Below are positions 1 through 11,589 of a stretch of DNA of 64,000 nt, one piece after another. This stretch comes from Xiphydria camelus. Its lineage: Eukaryota > Arthropoda > Insecta > Hymenoptera > Xiphydriidae. The position numbers and the translations under genes were made by a program. Each line of letters starts with the position of its first letter. The first letter of the stretch is position 1. The stretch lies in assembly GCA_963678675.1 (NCBI GenBank), contig OY783197.1:28331470-28395469 (forward strand), given 5' to 3'. The notes beneath the pieces are model-generated. The model searched no databases and was not told the DNA's origin. It saw nothing but the letters and a program-made list of their open reading frames with translations.

Positions 1-477
1 GCACCCCGTCTCCCAGAGCTGCGGTCCTTCAAGAGAGCGGCGTCGAGAGAGTGGGAGGAGGCGGAGGTACGAGCGCAGGCGAGAGTTCCGTGTCCACCGC
101 CGGTATTGAACGATAAGAAAACACGAGAATTCCCCGGTCCGAGTTATAACGCGGGCTCGCGCATCGCTGCGGATCATGTCTCTCGACCCGGGATGTCCCT
201 TTTCCCCGACGCGATATAGAGGACAACCGCGCGTCGTCGCGGCGACTGTAAACCGGCGAGGAATTTTTGTACAACGGAAACCTCCCACGGCTTTGTCCCC
301 ATCGATGAGAAATAATAGAGAGGGGCGATATTACCACCCCCTCTCCACCTACAAATAAGTAATAATCTAGGGACAAACCTCGCTGCAGCGCGATCCCGTA
401 TAGAAATTTCCCGCGGAAAGGTTCACGGAGAAAAATAAAGTTGAAATGACGAGAATTGGATGTCCGAATTCTGACAC
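1..477. other. gene-free GC-rich stretch
   Basis: CpG-rich sequence. Open frames on both strands are basic and low in complexity, and none resembles a known protein. I see no repeat or RNA gene here. Confidence 0.6.
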
Positions 478-856
478 TATGTATGGCACTGTAATGGCGA
501 CTTAAAATTATAAAAATATTGCCATACGGAATAGCATTTGGTTCGCTGCGTACAGCGAACGTTAATCCAACGTGGTATATTCTAAGATAATTTGACATTT
601 TGCAATACAGTCATCGTGGCATTTTCTACAGTACAGCCATTGACATTCTTTGTGATATAACTAATTGGCATTTTTTATAATACCGTCCTATGGCGATTTT
701 TACAATACAGCAATTGGCATTTATCGCAGTTACAGCCTTCCAAATCATCTGAAAATGCGCGATATAGTATTAAAGCTCGCCATACGCTTAGAATGAAATG
801 CTATTCCGTATGACAACGTTTTTCACTTTTGAGTTGTTACCACAGTGCCATACGTA
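478..856. mobile_element. foldback element with CAGTGCCATAC ends
   Basis: The ends are inverted copies, TATGTATGGCACTG on the left and CAGTGCCATACGTA on the right. A second inverted pair lies inside (CATACGGAATAGCATTT near 533 and its complement near 796-813). There is no coding capacity, so this is a non-autonomous inverted-repeat transposon. The terminal TA on both sides could be a TA target duplication of the Tc1/mariner type, which is an inference. The core is a short tandem array. Confidence 0.6.
592..737. repeat. minisatellite, about 24-bp unit, six copies
   Basis: Six imperfect tandem units of roughly TGGCATTTTTTACAATACAG plus 4-5 bases lie head to tail inside the foldback element at 478-856. 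Units differ by substitutions and 1-2 base indels, so the array is old or poorly constrained. Confidence 0.6.
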
Positions 857-1675
857 GCGCACGTAGCGCCACACAAAGGACATGCGTTGCTCGTCGTTTC
901 AACTCCACTTTTCTCCGTTTCCACCGAAACGCGGAAAGGGTGTAGCCCGAGAGAGCAAAGCTCTCGCAGTGGCGGTGTGCTCCTGGAAGGAAGCGGTCCC
1001 TCCTACGGCGGGCTGCAGGACGAGAGGAGGGAAAAGGTATCGATTTTCGTCGCCTCCGTAACGCGACGAGGAGGCGAATCCACGGATGGAATCCAACGGA
1101 GGTCTCGGCGCGCGCCGTGGGTTCGCGATCGACGAAAATCAGGCGTTTTGCAGCGCGACGAGAAATCTCTCTCTCTCTCTCTCTCTTTTCCCTCGGTTGT
1201 AGACGGCGGTGCAGGAGGTTCGAAGGAGAGGGCGTTCATTTCTCGCACACACATACGCGCGTATCCGAGGAACCGACGGAGAGAGAGAGAGAGAGAGAGA
1301 AAGAGTGGAAGAGGGCGCGAGGTGGGAGAGGGTGGGTCGCTGGGTGGGGTGGAGTCTTTCAGGCGGGGGTGGGTATGGGGCACTGCGTCGGTCGGTCGAT
1401 AACGCTCCTCCTCTGTCCCGCCGCGGCTCTGCAGGCCCAGTTATACGAATCCGCGCCGCTAAAGGGCGACGCGGCACTGCAACGACATTTCGAGTTCTGC
1501 CACGGCATTAAAGGGGGAGAGGAGAAAATATCTAGCCGACGCTCTGGGGCCGATGGGAGGAAGGTGGCTGCGATTTTCGTTGGCGTTTGTCTCGGTGACC
1601 TCCTTTCCGAGCTCAAGAGCCCAAGGGACGAGAAAGTGGCAAGATTCGAATAGAAATCTCCTTATCGAACAATTT
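857..1675. other. gene-free stretch with (TC)n and (GA)n
   Basis: GC-rich DNA with a (TC)n run at about 1166-1186 and a (GA)n run at about 1279-1300. The overlapping open frames translate to SLSLSL or RERERE tracts, which is microsatellite translation and not a gene. Confidence 0.6.
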
Positions 1676-1679
1676 TTAA

Positions 1680-1836
1680 CACGTTGACTGTCCCCATAAG
1701 GAATTTTGTCCATCCCACGACGTCCAAAAATGAAATTACCATGCATACGGCAGTGGCAAATGGATCACATATGTCTCACGGACGTACATCGACGTTTCTG
1801 TATGAATCATATGTGACTCATGGGACAGTCAACGTG
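1680..1836. mobile_element. 157-bp MITE with TTAA target duplication
   Basis: Perfect 15-bp terminal inverted repeats CACGTTGACTGTCCC / GGGACAGTCAACGTG are each flanked by TTAA (1676-1679 and 1837-1840). A TTAA duplication is the signature of piggyBac and Kolobok transposons. With no room for a transposase, this is a non-autonomous copy. Confidence 0.75.
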
Positions 1837-1878
1837 TTAAGCGTATTTCGAATCGATTTTTTCGTCGGAAATACCGTA

Positions 1879-2331
1879 TGAGGCTAAGCTTACTGGCCAG
1901 GAAAAACATTTCAATTACTATTATCTCATTATTTATGAACCTTTGACCCATACCGATACAAGACTTTATTGTATTATAGATAAAAATGTCATCTTCAAAA
2001 GAGTATTATACGAATAAGTATGAGTCAAAAGCTTATATAATCGAAGAAAAAAAATTCACAACCTCATTCACAATCATCGGTGAGGTTGAATATGACAAAT
2101 CTCACGATGTAATTGTTTCAAGTAGATATTCACTCGTTTCAACTTCACTTTGATTGCTTCAACTCTATTTACTTTTCCTTATATTACACTTTTATGGCAT
2201 TGAAACAATTGCACTGTGAAGTTCACCGTATTCAACTTCACCGATGATTGAGAGAAGCAAATTTTTATTCAGTGTAGATAATGAGATAACAGTGATTGAA
2301 CTTTCTCTCCTGGCGAGTTAGTTTAGCCTCA
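1879..2331. mobile_element. family A MITE, copy A1 (interrupted)
   Basis: Left end TGAGGCTAAGCTTACTGGCC and right end GGCGAGTTAGTTTAGCCTCA are inverted copies. Internal arms carrying TTATCTCATTAT and AATGAGATAAC also pair. Four more copies lie at about 22.0, 44.7, 48.5 and 50.1 kb. This copy is longer than its roughly 205-bp relatives because another foldback element sits in its right half. Confidence 0.7.
2046..2276. mobile_element. foldback element nested in A1
   Basis: The two arms pair over about 70 bases. AATCATCGGTGAGGTTGAAT near 2072 matches the complement of ATTCAACTTCACCGATGATT near 2231, and both arms continue to the TTGTTTCAA / TTGAAACAA centre. It splits the family A element around it, so it inserted later. 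Confidence 0.65.
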
Positions 2332-3125
2332 CGCGGTAAGTGCATCCCTTTACTTCCTCCCATCATCTTGGGAATTTTTTCGAGCACCTGGACCAACGTC
2401 TATCGCGGCTGGAAGTCTCAAAGTGAAACTCGGTCCGCGCGCGACTCCGATCCAGAAATACCGCTGCCGATGCAAATTCGTCCGCCTCGACGAGGATCAC
2501 GCCTGCGAGAGCTCCTCGAAAGGAGGGGGGGGGTGAAAAGTGCCAAAAGGACCGCCACGCGTGATTCAACGTTGTCATCCCGAGGGACGTGAGCTATAAA
2601 AATGATGATCCAACGAGACCGGGCTGGAAGTTTCGCGCTCGCCGGCGAGTTTATGAAAAGCATTCCTCCCCCACCCCCTGCCCCGCGACCCTTCCCCCTA
2701 GGTTCCTCGACTTCTTTCCCCGCGACGCCGACGCCGCCGCCGCTCTTGTGCGACCAACGGTAACGCGCCTGAGATACGGCTGTGTAACAGGGCCGTAACT
2801 CCAGGAATTACGTCCGGGCGAAAGTGATAAAATATTTCTTTGGCGAGCCTCGAGAGGCGGAGGAGAGAGAGAGAAAGAGAGAGAGGATTATTCTCGTGAC
2901 TGGAGGCACCGCTGACCATATTTACCTCTGGGTTTGCGCGCAAACGTTCGTCGTCGGACACGAGAAGCGATAGCGAGAGGCGCGCGTGTAATCGAGTGTA
3001 TATCTTCCCTCTCCTTTGTCCGGCCGAGGAACGATACAGTAAGTCCGAGGGTTGCAGCGATCTCCAGCGCTATATTTATCATTTGACCGAATTAATTGCG
3101 GGATGCACAGCTGCTTCGGAGATTG
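2332..3125. other. gene-free stretch
   Basis: GC-rich sequence with a short (GA)n run near 2864-2885. No protein, RNA gene or repeat structure recognised. Confidence 0.55.
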
Positions 3126-3393
3126 CACTGAGGAAAAAAAACGTTGTCAATTTAATCAAAATCTTGGAGACTATGACCAAACAGTTTGGTGAAATATGGA
3201 TCCTCCATTTATATTTGGTCAGACTGACCATTTTCTGGTTAGAATAACTGGACATTTAGTTAAAACTACTAAGTACAATATATACTTAGAGTAACTAAAT
3301 ATTTGGTTCGACTTACTAATACTCTGCTTAGAATAACTAGACTCGTTCAACCAGACGCGTTTCGTCATCTCGACCAAGTTACTTTTCTCAGTG
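3126..3393. mobile_element. CACTGAG-ended foldback element
   Basis: Left end CACTGAGGAAAA and right end TTTTCTCAGTG are inverted copies. The interior holds short imperfect repeats around GACCA and TAACTAGAC. No clear target duplication is visible. It shares its terminal heptamer with the elements at 20260, 26099, 29070 and 39099. Confidence 0.5.
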
Positions 3394-4354
3394 CGACAAA
3401 GTACACGTAAACAAAAATATATTTCAGTGATCACAAACCGACGAATTAACTTACAATCGAGAGGCTGAACGATTTCATTCGATCACCGTGACTGCAAGCT
3501 AGATAACCCACGGCACAGCGAGTCTTATACCTCGGATATTCATCGAGGTATCGAGAGGCTTCTCAAAGTGGCCCGGACAAATGGAAAGCCCGGAAGAAGC
3601 GGGCTTCGCCAGAGGGGTGACTCCAGCAATGTCGTATTCCACTCTCCCTGCGCCCCCGGAGAGCGAAACGTACTTCGGGGTTCTGTTTGCTTCGAAATTT
3701 CATATAACGGATGACCGGATCAGCAAACGACATTTCCACCGCCACGACCACCCCGTCTCTGTTTCATTTTCTCCTCGGCGACGGGAGCCGCGACCCCGAA
3801 AAGCTCGAACCCACGAAATTTGACTGGTTCGGTCAACAAGTGAAATTACCGGAGTAAATCTCAACGGGGATCAACTTCGCCGAATCCTCCGCGGCGAACG
3901 TCGTTACGCGAAAGGTGCGCTCGAGGAAAATGGACGTTTCGAAATCCTCATAAACATTTTCCGAATGTCGCGCGTGCACAGCCCATTCTCACGTGTAAAC
4001 TACAAGTGCCCACCTCTGTAAAGTAATATTTCTCGCGCAATCGCCGTAAACACGAGCCAACCGTTACCGTCGAACGTCTCGATAAATATCAATTCACCCC
4101 GCGCGAGATTATCCCGCGTAATTAATCGATCGGCGCCCAGATTGTGGACGAAATTCGGGGGCGTAAAAATTTAGCAAGCCGCGGGCCGAACGTCTCGCGG
4201 CGATCGAGGAGCTTGCGAGGAAAACGCGCGAAGACACCTCTCTCGCGCCCCTCCTCATTCCTCTCCTCGACGGTTCCCCTTGAGAACCGGGAAGGTGAGT
4301 CAAGGTAATTTGATATAGCTCCTAATTAGGCACACGTGGCACACGTGCCGAGCT
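3394..4354. other. gene-free stretch
   Basis: Mixed-composition sequence with no recognisable gene or repeat. Confidence 0.5.
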
Positions 4355-4357
4355 TTA

Positions 4358-4600
4358 GGCCGGGCGAACGTTGAGACGCAGGTCAGTGAGGTGACGCAGG
4401 GTGACATTTTAGAAAGTCATTTTTAAACATACTAGCCAATGAACAATTAATTCTCGTGCTCTCATTGGCTACGGTGGCGTTTACCCTCGTTAATGAAAGC
4501 ATGAGAATTAATTGTTCATTGGCTAGTATATTAAAAAATGACTTTCTATTATGTCACTCTGCGTCACCTCACTGACCTGCGTCTCAACGTTCGCTCGGCC
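4358..4600. mobile_element. 243-bp palindromic MITE, TTA target duplication
   Basis: The element is nearly one long hairpin with arms of about 100 bases, including CAATGAACAATTAATTCTC and its complement. The ends GGCCGGGCGAACGTTGAGAC / GTCTCAACGTTCGCTCGGCC are flanked by TTA on both sides (4355-4357 and 4601-4603). A 3-bp TWA duplication fits PIF/Harbinger, which is an inference since no transposase is present. Confidence 0.75.
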
Positions 4601-4603
4601 TTA

Positions 4604-4998
4604 GGGCTCAACGTGTCGAGTGCCCCAGTTGAACGTTATCCCAGACCGGAAGTCGGACGAGTCTTTCTCTTAATTAGGTTTAATTTTATTTCTATTTTTT
4701 TTTTATTTCTTGTAAATTTATTTTTGTTATCCTACTTAGTACTTTAAGCGAGGAAGATTTTCTATTAAATCATTTTGTAGTGTTTCAGCGAAGATTGTTT
4801 ATTTTGTAAAGTAGTTTTAAGCGGTACTCTGGTTTAATTTTTCTTCATTTTGTGAGATGTTTGTTACGATGGAGGCGCCGGGTTGTGGTGCTCTCACATC
4901 ACATCTGGTTTTTCCCCCGGAAACGGGTTGCCTACAGGACCTAAACTGGTCCTAGCTGCAATAAACAATTCTAATTCTAATTCTAATTCTAATTCTCT
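4604..4998 (+). mobile_element. putative non-LTR retrotransposon 3' end
   Basis: A T-rich tract (from about 4680) leads into a hairpin-forming GGACCTAAACTGGTCC, then AATAAA (4960-4965), then a pure (AATTCT)n tail at 4967-4996. A 3' UTR, poly(A) signal and simple-repeat tail in that order is typical of a 5'-truncated LINE. No reverse transcriptase sequence is present, so the family is unknown. Confidence 0.45.
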
Positions 4999-4999
4999 C

Positions 5000-5775
5000 C
5001 CTCCCTCGATCGATCCTCTGCGACCCGCTGAAATAATCCACCGCAGCTATTCGCGATGAGGATAAAAAGCGGAAATAATCGTCAACCGAGTCAAGCGCGT
5101 CACGGGAGTCATCAAAGAGACCCCGTTCCATCTTCCAGAGCCGGAGCGGGGTAAAAAGAATCGACAACCGTCGCGCGCGGTTCCTCGCAGCGATCGCCGA
5201 GTCGGCGGCGACTTTTTTTCATCGCCATAAACTGTTACGGCAAACGGTTATGGCGATGCCTCCGCGCGCGCGCTCGACCGCAGGGGGCGCGAGCCGCCAC
5301 GATAAATAAAGGATAAGCGGCGAGAAGGAGACCGCGCGACGGGCCGTCGCGGCGCGAAGGCGGACTCGCGCCGGTTTCTTCCATGGAAATCGCTCGTTTT
5401 CCTCGGCCTCCGTTGCGTCTAATGGGTCCTCGTGGGAATTAAAAGCGACCACGCGCGCCGCGGGCTTCTTGCGGGCTGGGATATTCGCTCGCAGTCCTCC
5501 TCTTGCAGTCGGTCAATTAATGTTACAGTCATTTAATGGCAGGTGGCAGGGGAAGGAAAAAGAGCGCGCTCTCTGTGTAAACTGGTCGCGCGACGGTAGC
5601 GGAAGAAGCGCGCTTCGGAGTGATAACGATATTCGACGCTGCGGCGAACGGGAAAAAATGATCTCGCAGTCTTGGGAAAAAATTGTCGACCGTCATGACG
5701 AAAATATTATCCGCGATGGCAAAAGATATGCTCGATGATAGCAAATGCAACTGCAATCGCAATGAAGTTCTTTAC
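5000..5775. other. gene-free stretch, repeat remnant at right
   Basis: GC-rich sequence. The last 120 bases (about 5655-5770, with CATGACGAAAATATTATCCG) resemble the family G repeat also seen at 8.3-8.6 kb and 28.3-28.5 kb. Confidence 0.45.
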
Positions 5776-6975
5776 GGCCTTAATATTTTTTTCAATTTTT
5801 CGCGAAAATCGAAATCTCTTGAATCGAGCTCTCGACCGTCCTATCTTATGTATTTTTTCGCGCTGATTCCGAAAATCGCCGATATATTTAGCCAATCTCA
5901 AAGGAACACCGAGATATCGACGATTTTCTGGGAGAAGAAAATTTTTTTTTTACATAAAATCACGGATATCTTATATTTTCTTCGAGATATCGACCTAATA
6001 ACCGTGATTTTCGGAATCAGCGTGAAAAAATACATCGGATAGGGTGGTCGAGATATCGATTTCAGAGATTTCAATTTTCGCGAAAAATTGAAAAAATCGT
6101 GAGTATATGCCTTAAGATTTTGACAAAAATCGAAATCTCTGGAATCGAACTCCCGACCATCCTATCTTGTGTATTTTTTCGCGCTGATTACGAAAATTAT
6201 AAATATATTGAGGATATCTCAAAGGAAGACCGAGATATCGATGATTTTCCGTGAAAAAAGTAATTTTCTGGTACATGAAATTACCGATATCTTATATTTC
6301 CTTTGAGATATCGTCAATATATCTGCCATTTTCGGAATCAGCGTGAAAAAATACATCGGATAGGGTGGTCGAGAGTTTGATTCCAGAGATTTCGATTTTT
6401 GTCAAAATCTTAAGGCATATATACTCAACATTTTTTCAATTTTTCGCGAAAATTGAAATCTCTGGAATGGATCACTGATCCACCCTATTCCATGTATTTT
6501 TTCACGCTGATTACGAAAATCATGGTCATTAGGTCGATATCGCAAAAGAAATATAAGTTATAAGTGATTTTGTGTAGGAAAAAATTATTTTTTCACGCGA
6601 AATCATCGATATCTCGGTCTTCTTTTGAGATTTCATCAATATAATAGCGATTTTCGGAATCAGCGTCAAAAAATACATCGGATAGGGTGGTCGAGACTTC
6701 AATTCCGAAGATTAAAATTTTTTCGAAAAACTTGACATTTTGCTTAAAATGTACATCTATGAAATCGATCACTGATCCACCCTATTCCATATATTTTTTC
6801 ACGCTGATTACGAAAGTCATGGTCATTAGGTCGATATCGCAAAGGAAATACAAGTTATCAGAGCGATTTTGTGTAGAAAAAAATTATTTTTTCACAAAAA
6901 ATCATCGATATCTCGGCCTTCTTTTGAGATTTCATCAATATAGCAGTAATTTTCAGGAACCTCAAAAAATAGAAT
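5776..6975. repeat. array of family R palindromic repeats
   Basis: About four units of 250-330 bp lie side by side. Each is a palindrome built on GAAATCTCTGGAAT, CGACC.CCCTAT, TGTATTTTTTC.CGCTGATT and GATATCTC...GAGATATCGA, followed by the mirror image. Boundaries show at AATTTTTCGCGAAAATTGAA and similar. Further copies lie at 16.6-17.6 kb and 46.3-47.0 kb. Translated frames are broken, so this is a non-coding foldback family grown into a local array. Confidence 0.65.
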
Positions 6976-6999
6976 GACCACAAAGATAATATTTTTCCT

Positions 7000-7270
7000 C
7001 ACTCATGAGCGGATTGCATATGATTGTCATAACAATTCTTTTGTTCTGGTAACTAAAAGTATTTACGGCAACTATAAAAACTAATGCTAATTACCGAGCA
7101 CAAGCAGTCGAATCCAAAATAGTTGTCACAATCATATTTCTTTTTTTCAGTGCGGACGTATCTTTTGGCACCACCAAAATTAATATTTGTATCATATGAC
7201 GGCAAAAAGTGTTTAGCAAAACTTAGTTTCATTAAGACTGCAAGATCATTTTTCTCTGTGCGCGTCCTTC
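7000..7270. repeat. degenerate family F/G repeat
   Basis: GGTAACTAAAAGTATTTACG followed by GACAACTAT-like text recurs at about 13.29 kb. The right half (ATGACGGCAAAAAGTGTTTA through GACTGCAAGATCATTTTTC) recurs at 8.57-8.64 kb and 28.43-28.47 kb. Old, diverged repeat, boundaries approximate. Confidence 0.45.
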
Positions 7271-8267
7271 TCGGTTCAGGTCACTTTTTGCTCCAATTCG
7301 AGACTCCGCCGAAGAGCGAGGAAGAAGAGAAGCCGAAAGGCGAGCCACGCGCGCAGGTAGCGCGCGGAAACTTCGCGAGGCGCGGAGCTCGCGCGCGGTG
7401 GCGGCCCGCGGAGCCTATTAATCTGTTTTAGTCCGCCCGACAAATGTTCCTTGATGGCCGACCACCTCATTTCTTGCAGCTCTCGCGACCCGACTCACCG
7501 ATAATACAGGCGGAGCGGAGCGAACGACGGTTCGCCGCGGAAGTTACACGTTCGGCAACTATTTCGCCGTTCCCCGGCCGAAGGGAAATTGAAACTCGTC
7601 CGCCGACGGAGGAATTTCGGGGGGCGGGATTGGGGGAACACCCTTCCCGGCCTCATCCCGCGGATCCCGAAGGGTCCGAGGCGTTTAATTGATCCGGGCG
7701 CCGAACGCGCGGAACTTCCTGATGGATAATAATGGGAACGGAGTCTGCGAGGGTGTAACTCTGCTGGATTTTCGATTTCGACGATTTTTCTCTCGCCCTC
7801 TCTTCTCGAGAGGGTAAATTTTTTCCAGATTTTTAAAATCCAAATTATATACCCTGACCGCGAAACACACGGTAAAAGCGCGAAACGCTCTTCTTTTCTA
7901 CGAATAGTCGCAGGGGGTGGGCTCGAAGAATCCTTTCCGTTTGGCTGGATACGAAAGGATCTCGGAGGATCAAATTGATTCGAGCCTCGACCCGCCGCCT
8001 GCATGGAACTTCGCCACAGATAACGATGCGAATGTGATCTCTTACGATGAAATTAGATTTGATTTTTGTCGGGGAATTTTTTTCAATTTCTATATGTTAT
8101 CAAATGAATCATGTACGCGAAAGGAATATCGATAATCTTTTTCGATATATTCGTCTCACATGGAGTGTCAGTCTCTTTCGAATTCGGAAGGAGATGGAAT
8201 CCACAGGCAAAAGATGGATTTGCAATCTCAGCAAAATTAGGTTTCGCTAAGAACGTTTTGCTATAGT
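7271..8267. other. gene-free stretch
   Basis: GC-rich to mixed sequence. A 169-codon frame on the minus strand (7495-8004) has no recognisable domain and a repetitive basic composition. Confidence 0.5.
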
Positions 8268-8650
8268 GACAAAAATAGTATCTGCGGCAGCAAAAGATAT
8301 GTCCAACAGTAGAGTAAAATTATTTGCGGGGTCGCAAGTAATAATCAATTTAGATCAATCTGAACTTTTTTTTCATATATTAATCAGATATTCCTTCCCT
8401 GAAATCTTAAGCTATTTACATTTCACGTGATTGTAAGGAAGAGATAATTGACATATTAAACAATTTCATCGATACGAGTAAATAATTACTTTCAACCCCG
8501 GAAATAATTTTCAGTAGCTCCAACTAATTCTTTTCCTCTGTGTGGACGCATATTTTGTTGTCGCCACAGACGATACTTTCGTCATGACCGCAAAAAGTTC
8601 TCGGCAAAACCCAGTTCAACCGAGACTGCAAAATCATTTTTCCCCTGCAG
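8268..8650. mobile_element. family G repeat split by a family D MITE
   Basis: Family G text (GTGACAAAAATAGTATCTGC) stops near 8305 and resumes near 8545 (GTCATGACCGCAAAAAGTTC). Between them lies a family D copy (about 8308-8541), recognised from GGGGTCGCAAGTAATAAT, AATAATTACTTTCAACCCCG and TCAGTAGCTCCAACTAATTC. Its left terminus is degenerate, but the nesting order is clear. Confidence 0.55.
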
Positions 8651-9908
8651 GACTGCATCGAAAAAACTGCAGCGCACGACGTTCCTTCCGGTGCATCCCG
8701 CAAGCGCAGCTGTGGCTGGCCCGTCCCAGGCGCCCGCAGTCACGACACACGCGCACTTAGTCGGCAGATATACGCGTACACACCATCCGCAGCGTGCGCA
8801 CAGGTAGACGACGTGCAGTTTGCGGTATAGTGGGCGGACAAAGTTTGGCGTCCTAGATTCCAAAAATATCCATCCCGGTAACACAATGCCTTGAGGTCGC
8901 CTGCCAGACTATGAAAGTCATAGTGGCGGGGTGAGAGAAGGAGGGCGAAGGAGGGTTGGCGGGAATGGAGGGGATCGAGACGACGACGACCACCTCGGCT
9001 CTTTTGTTCCGCGTGCTCCTGCACTTCTAATCTTCGTCTAATCGGCAAAACTGTCGCGAGACAGATCGTTCCAAGATGCACCCCTTCCGCGGCAATATTC
9101 CCACGCTCCAATTTTCGTCCACCTCGTTGACAATGGCGACGGCGAAGCGCTGAGGATACACTCGCCGAGGAATTGGTCTTCGAGTGAAAATAAAAAATAG
9201 GAGTCACGCGTGCCATCGCTTCGATTACAGCGGTGCGAGAGTAACGGCGCCCCGCGGCGCGGCTGCTCCTCGATGACCTCCGAATTTACATTTAATCGAC
9301 GCGTTTGATTCACCGATTATCGCCGCCAACGGGAAATTGGGTTATCGATCGCCCGCGAACTCGATGCTTTCATTAATCTCCAATCCGGCAAAGAGCGTCC
9401 GGATGACGTTCGGCGCGTGCATAGCGAAGCCCCGATTTCACTTTCCTCGATATCAAACGCGGTCTGCATTTGCCGAGAAAACGAATTCCGCGATTCGACT
9501 GCCATTTCCGGAAAGCCCGTCCCGATTACGCGCTGCGAGTTCCACCAGTCTCTACCCTTAAATAATTAGGACTGCAGCCGACGACGGCCGGGTTGTACCG
9601 CGATGCAGAAGCTATCAGCGCCGCCAGGAAATTAGAATATCGATTCGTGCCGGTCTTTTCATGCGATGCCAAAGCCAGCCGCGGTTTCCGTCCTACATCT
9701 GTCGCCTGTGTTTTTTTTTCTCGAGCGTTCCAACCAGTTTTTACCGCGTTCGTTTTATATAAATTTCTCGATTTTCCGGGGAAAAGTCAAGAAGGCGCAA
9801 GGAATTCTCCGGGATTTTATCTCAAAACTTCCCGCGCGGAGAAAAAGGATTGAGTAATAAAAAAAATCATGGGAAAACTTGTGAATTTTTACAGTTACCC
9901 GAGTAACT
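8651..9908. other. gene-free GC-rich stretch
   Basis: Open frames on both strands have no domain I recognise. No repeats seen. Confidence 0.5.
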
Positions 9909-10592
9909 GGACTCCTCGAAGTGAAACACTGAAGTTTTTAACAAACCATATGCTCGTATTATTTGAATTTTTGTATAATCCATATATAGTCCGAATATGG
10001 TTTATACATAAATGATATGTGTATATAAATTAAATAAGCCCAATATGGTATACGTTGTATATCGTCGGCTAAATGTGTTAACCTGCTATAACTCCATATT
10101 TTACGATTTTAAGATGTTTTGATACTCGGCAACTTTATGGCTAGACTAGACTAAATAATTTACATACATTTTATTTAAAAGAAAAGGTTAGACAAATACT
10201 GACAACTATTGTGTTCAAATCCGTTGTCATATAAGAACTTTTGTATTGATCAAGACAGTTTTATTCTCGCTTCTGAAAATCTGACTATATGTGAGTTAAC
10301 AGGTTAACATATTTATATATAGCCGACGATATACAAAATATATATAATCCATATACAATAGATCTTTTCCACCTGGGCAGTTTATACAGTAAAATTTACC
10401 AATCTTCTGTTAGTATATCGCTGCCTCAGAATTATAAGGTTCTATATGTGTTAAATGGAACTTCTATAGAACATAAAACCTTATAATTCTGAGGTGGCGA
10501 TATGTTAGTTGTTTACGGGTTTATACCGCAAAGAACTGTAAAGAGAGCGCGCTGTCTCTGTTAAAAAATTCAATGTTTCACTTCGAGGAGCC
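9909..10592. mobile_element. nested palindromic element, GGCTCCTCGAAGTG ends
   Basis: Outer ends GGACTCCTCGAAGTGAAACA and TGTTTCACTTCGAGGAGCCC are inverted copies continuing through TTTTTAAC. Two more palindromes sit inside. One spans about 10050-10338, with TATATCGTCGGCTAAATGTG paired with TATATAGCCGACGATATA-like sequence. The other spans 10411-10508, with CCTCAGAATTATAAGGTT paired with AACCTTATAATTCTGAGG-like sequence. They form a three-level nest with no coding capacity. Confidence 0.6.
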
Positions 10593-11270
10593 CTGTCGAA
10601 ATTGCTAATCCTTTATCTCCGTGCAATCGCCCCGGCATCATCCTATCTCGCTTCCGCAGCGAGTCAAAACGCCGTTAAATATTTCCAAGACGTCGATTCT
10701 CACTGGACGGACTCGGACGAAGGGATTTACGAGAGGCGAGCGTCGGTTCGCGTGCCAAACTTTTCCGTGCGTTCCGGTGAAATGGGGTGTAGCAGACCCC
10801 ATTGAGGTCCATCGATTTCTCGTTGAATCGCCCCCCTCCCCCCCCCCCCCACTCCTCGACAACGACAACCGAGAGAAATGGGGATCCCCCTTTCACTGAG
10901 AAATTCTTCGAGATCAACGACTGGAAGGGAACTCATCCGGAGCGCGTGATCTATTCTCAGAGGCGGTTGGATCGCGAGGGGTCAGCTCGGTGCAGCGCGA
11001 CGAGATAATGCAGAGGCTGTGGAGCGGAGGACCGCGTCCGGTTCCTCGTAATCTAAGAGCGTCGATACGGACGAAGGGATAACGACTGGATAAGCGTTAA
11101 GAAGATAGCGCGGATGGTCGGGACGGATAACGTATGAAATCTCTTATCGCGTGATTGGGAAGGTAGGAAAATGCGTCGGAAGAAAATTACGTACGAACAC
11201 CTTACGATCGAATTAATCGTTATCCCTGTATTAATTTAGGACGAAAAAAATGAATCTCAATTATTCTTAC
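10593..11270. other. gene-free stretch
   Basis: Moderately GC-rich sequence with a C homopolymer near 10837-10850. No gene or repeat structure recognised. Confidence 0.5.
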
Positions 11271-11272
11271 TA

Positions 11273-11474
11273 CACTGTAAAAAAAATTTGTATTAAATTC
11301 AACATAATTGGATATAAAGCTTTTATCCAATGGTACGTGATTATGAAAATTAATATACTCGGTCATGAAATGTATAGGGGCAGTTTCATAAGGACATATA
11401 TTAGTTTTCGCAATCACGTATTGGATAATAGCTATATGCAAAAGTATATTAAAAATACAAATTTTTTTACAGTA
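11273..11474. mobile_element. 202-bp MITE with TA target duplication
   Basis: Ends CACTGTAAAAAAAATTTGT and ACAAATTTTTTTACAGTA are inverted copies. Inner arms also pair (TAATTGGATA / TATTGGATAA and the GTGATTATGA region). TA flanks both sides, which fits a Tc1/mariner-derived MITE. Confidence 0.65.
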
Positions 11475-11589
11475 TATTTACGTCTACAGGCAAAGTTCAC
11501 CTACGAAAGTGCAGCGCGCAAAGCCCCCATGATTTCCAAGCATCGCTCAACGATAAAATTCATTGAAACTCTCCCCATTATATTGTACC

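Noticed and set aside
1003..1653. Overlapping frames with SLSLSL and RERERE tracts
   Set aside because: They are translations of the (TC)n and (GA)n microsatellites, open on both strands.
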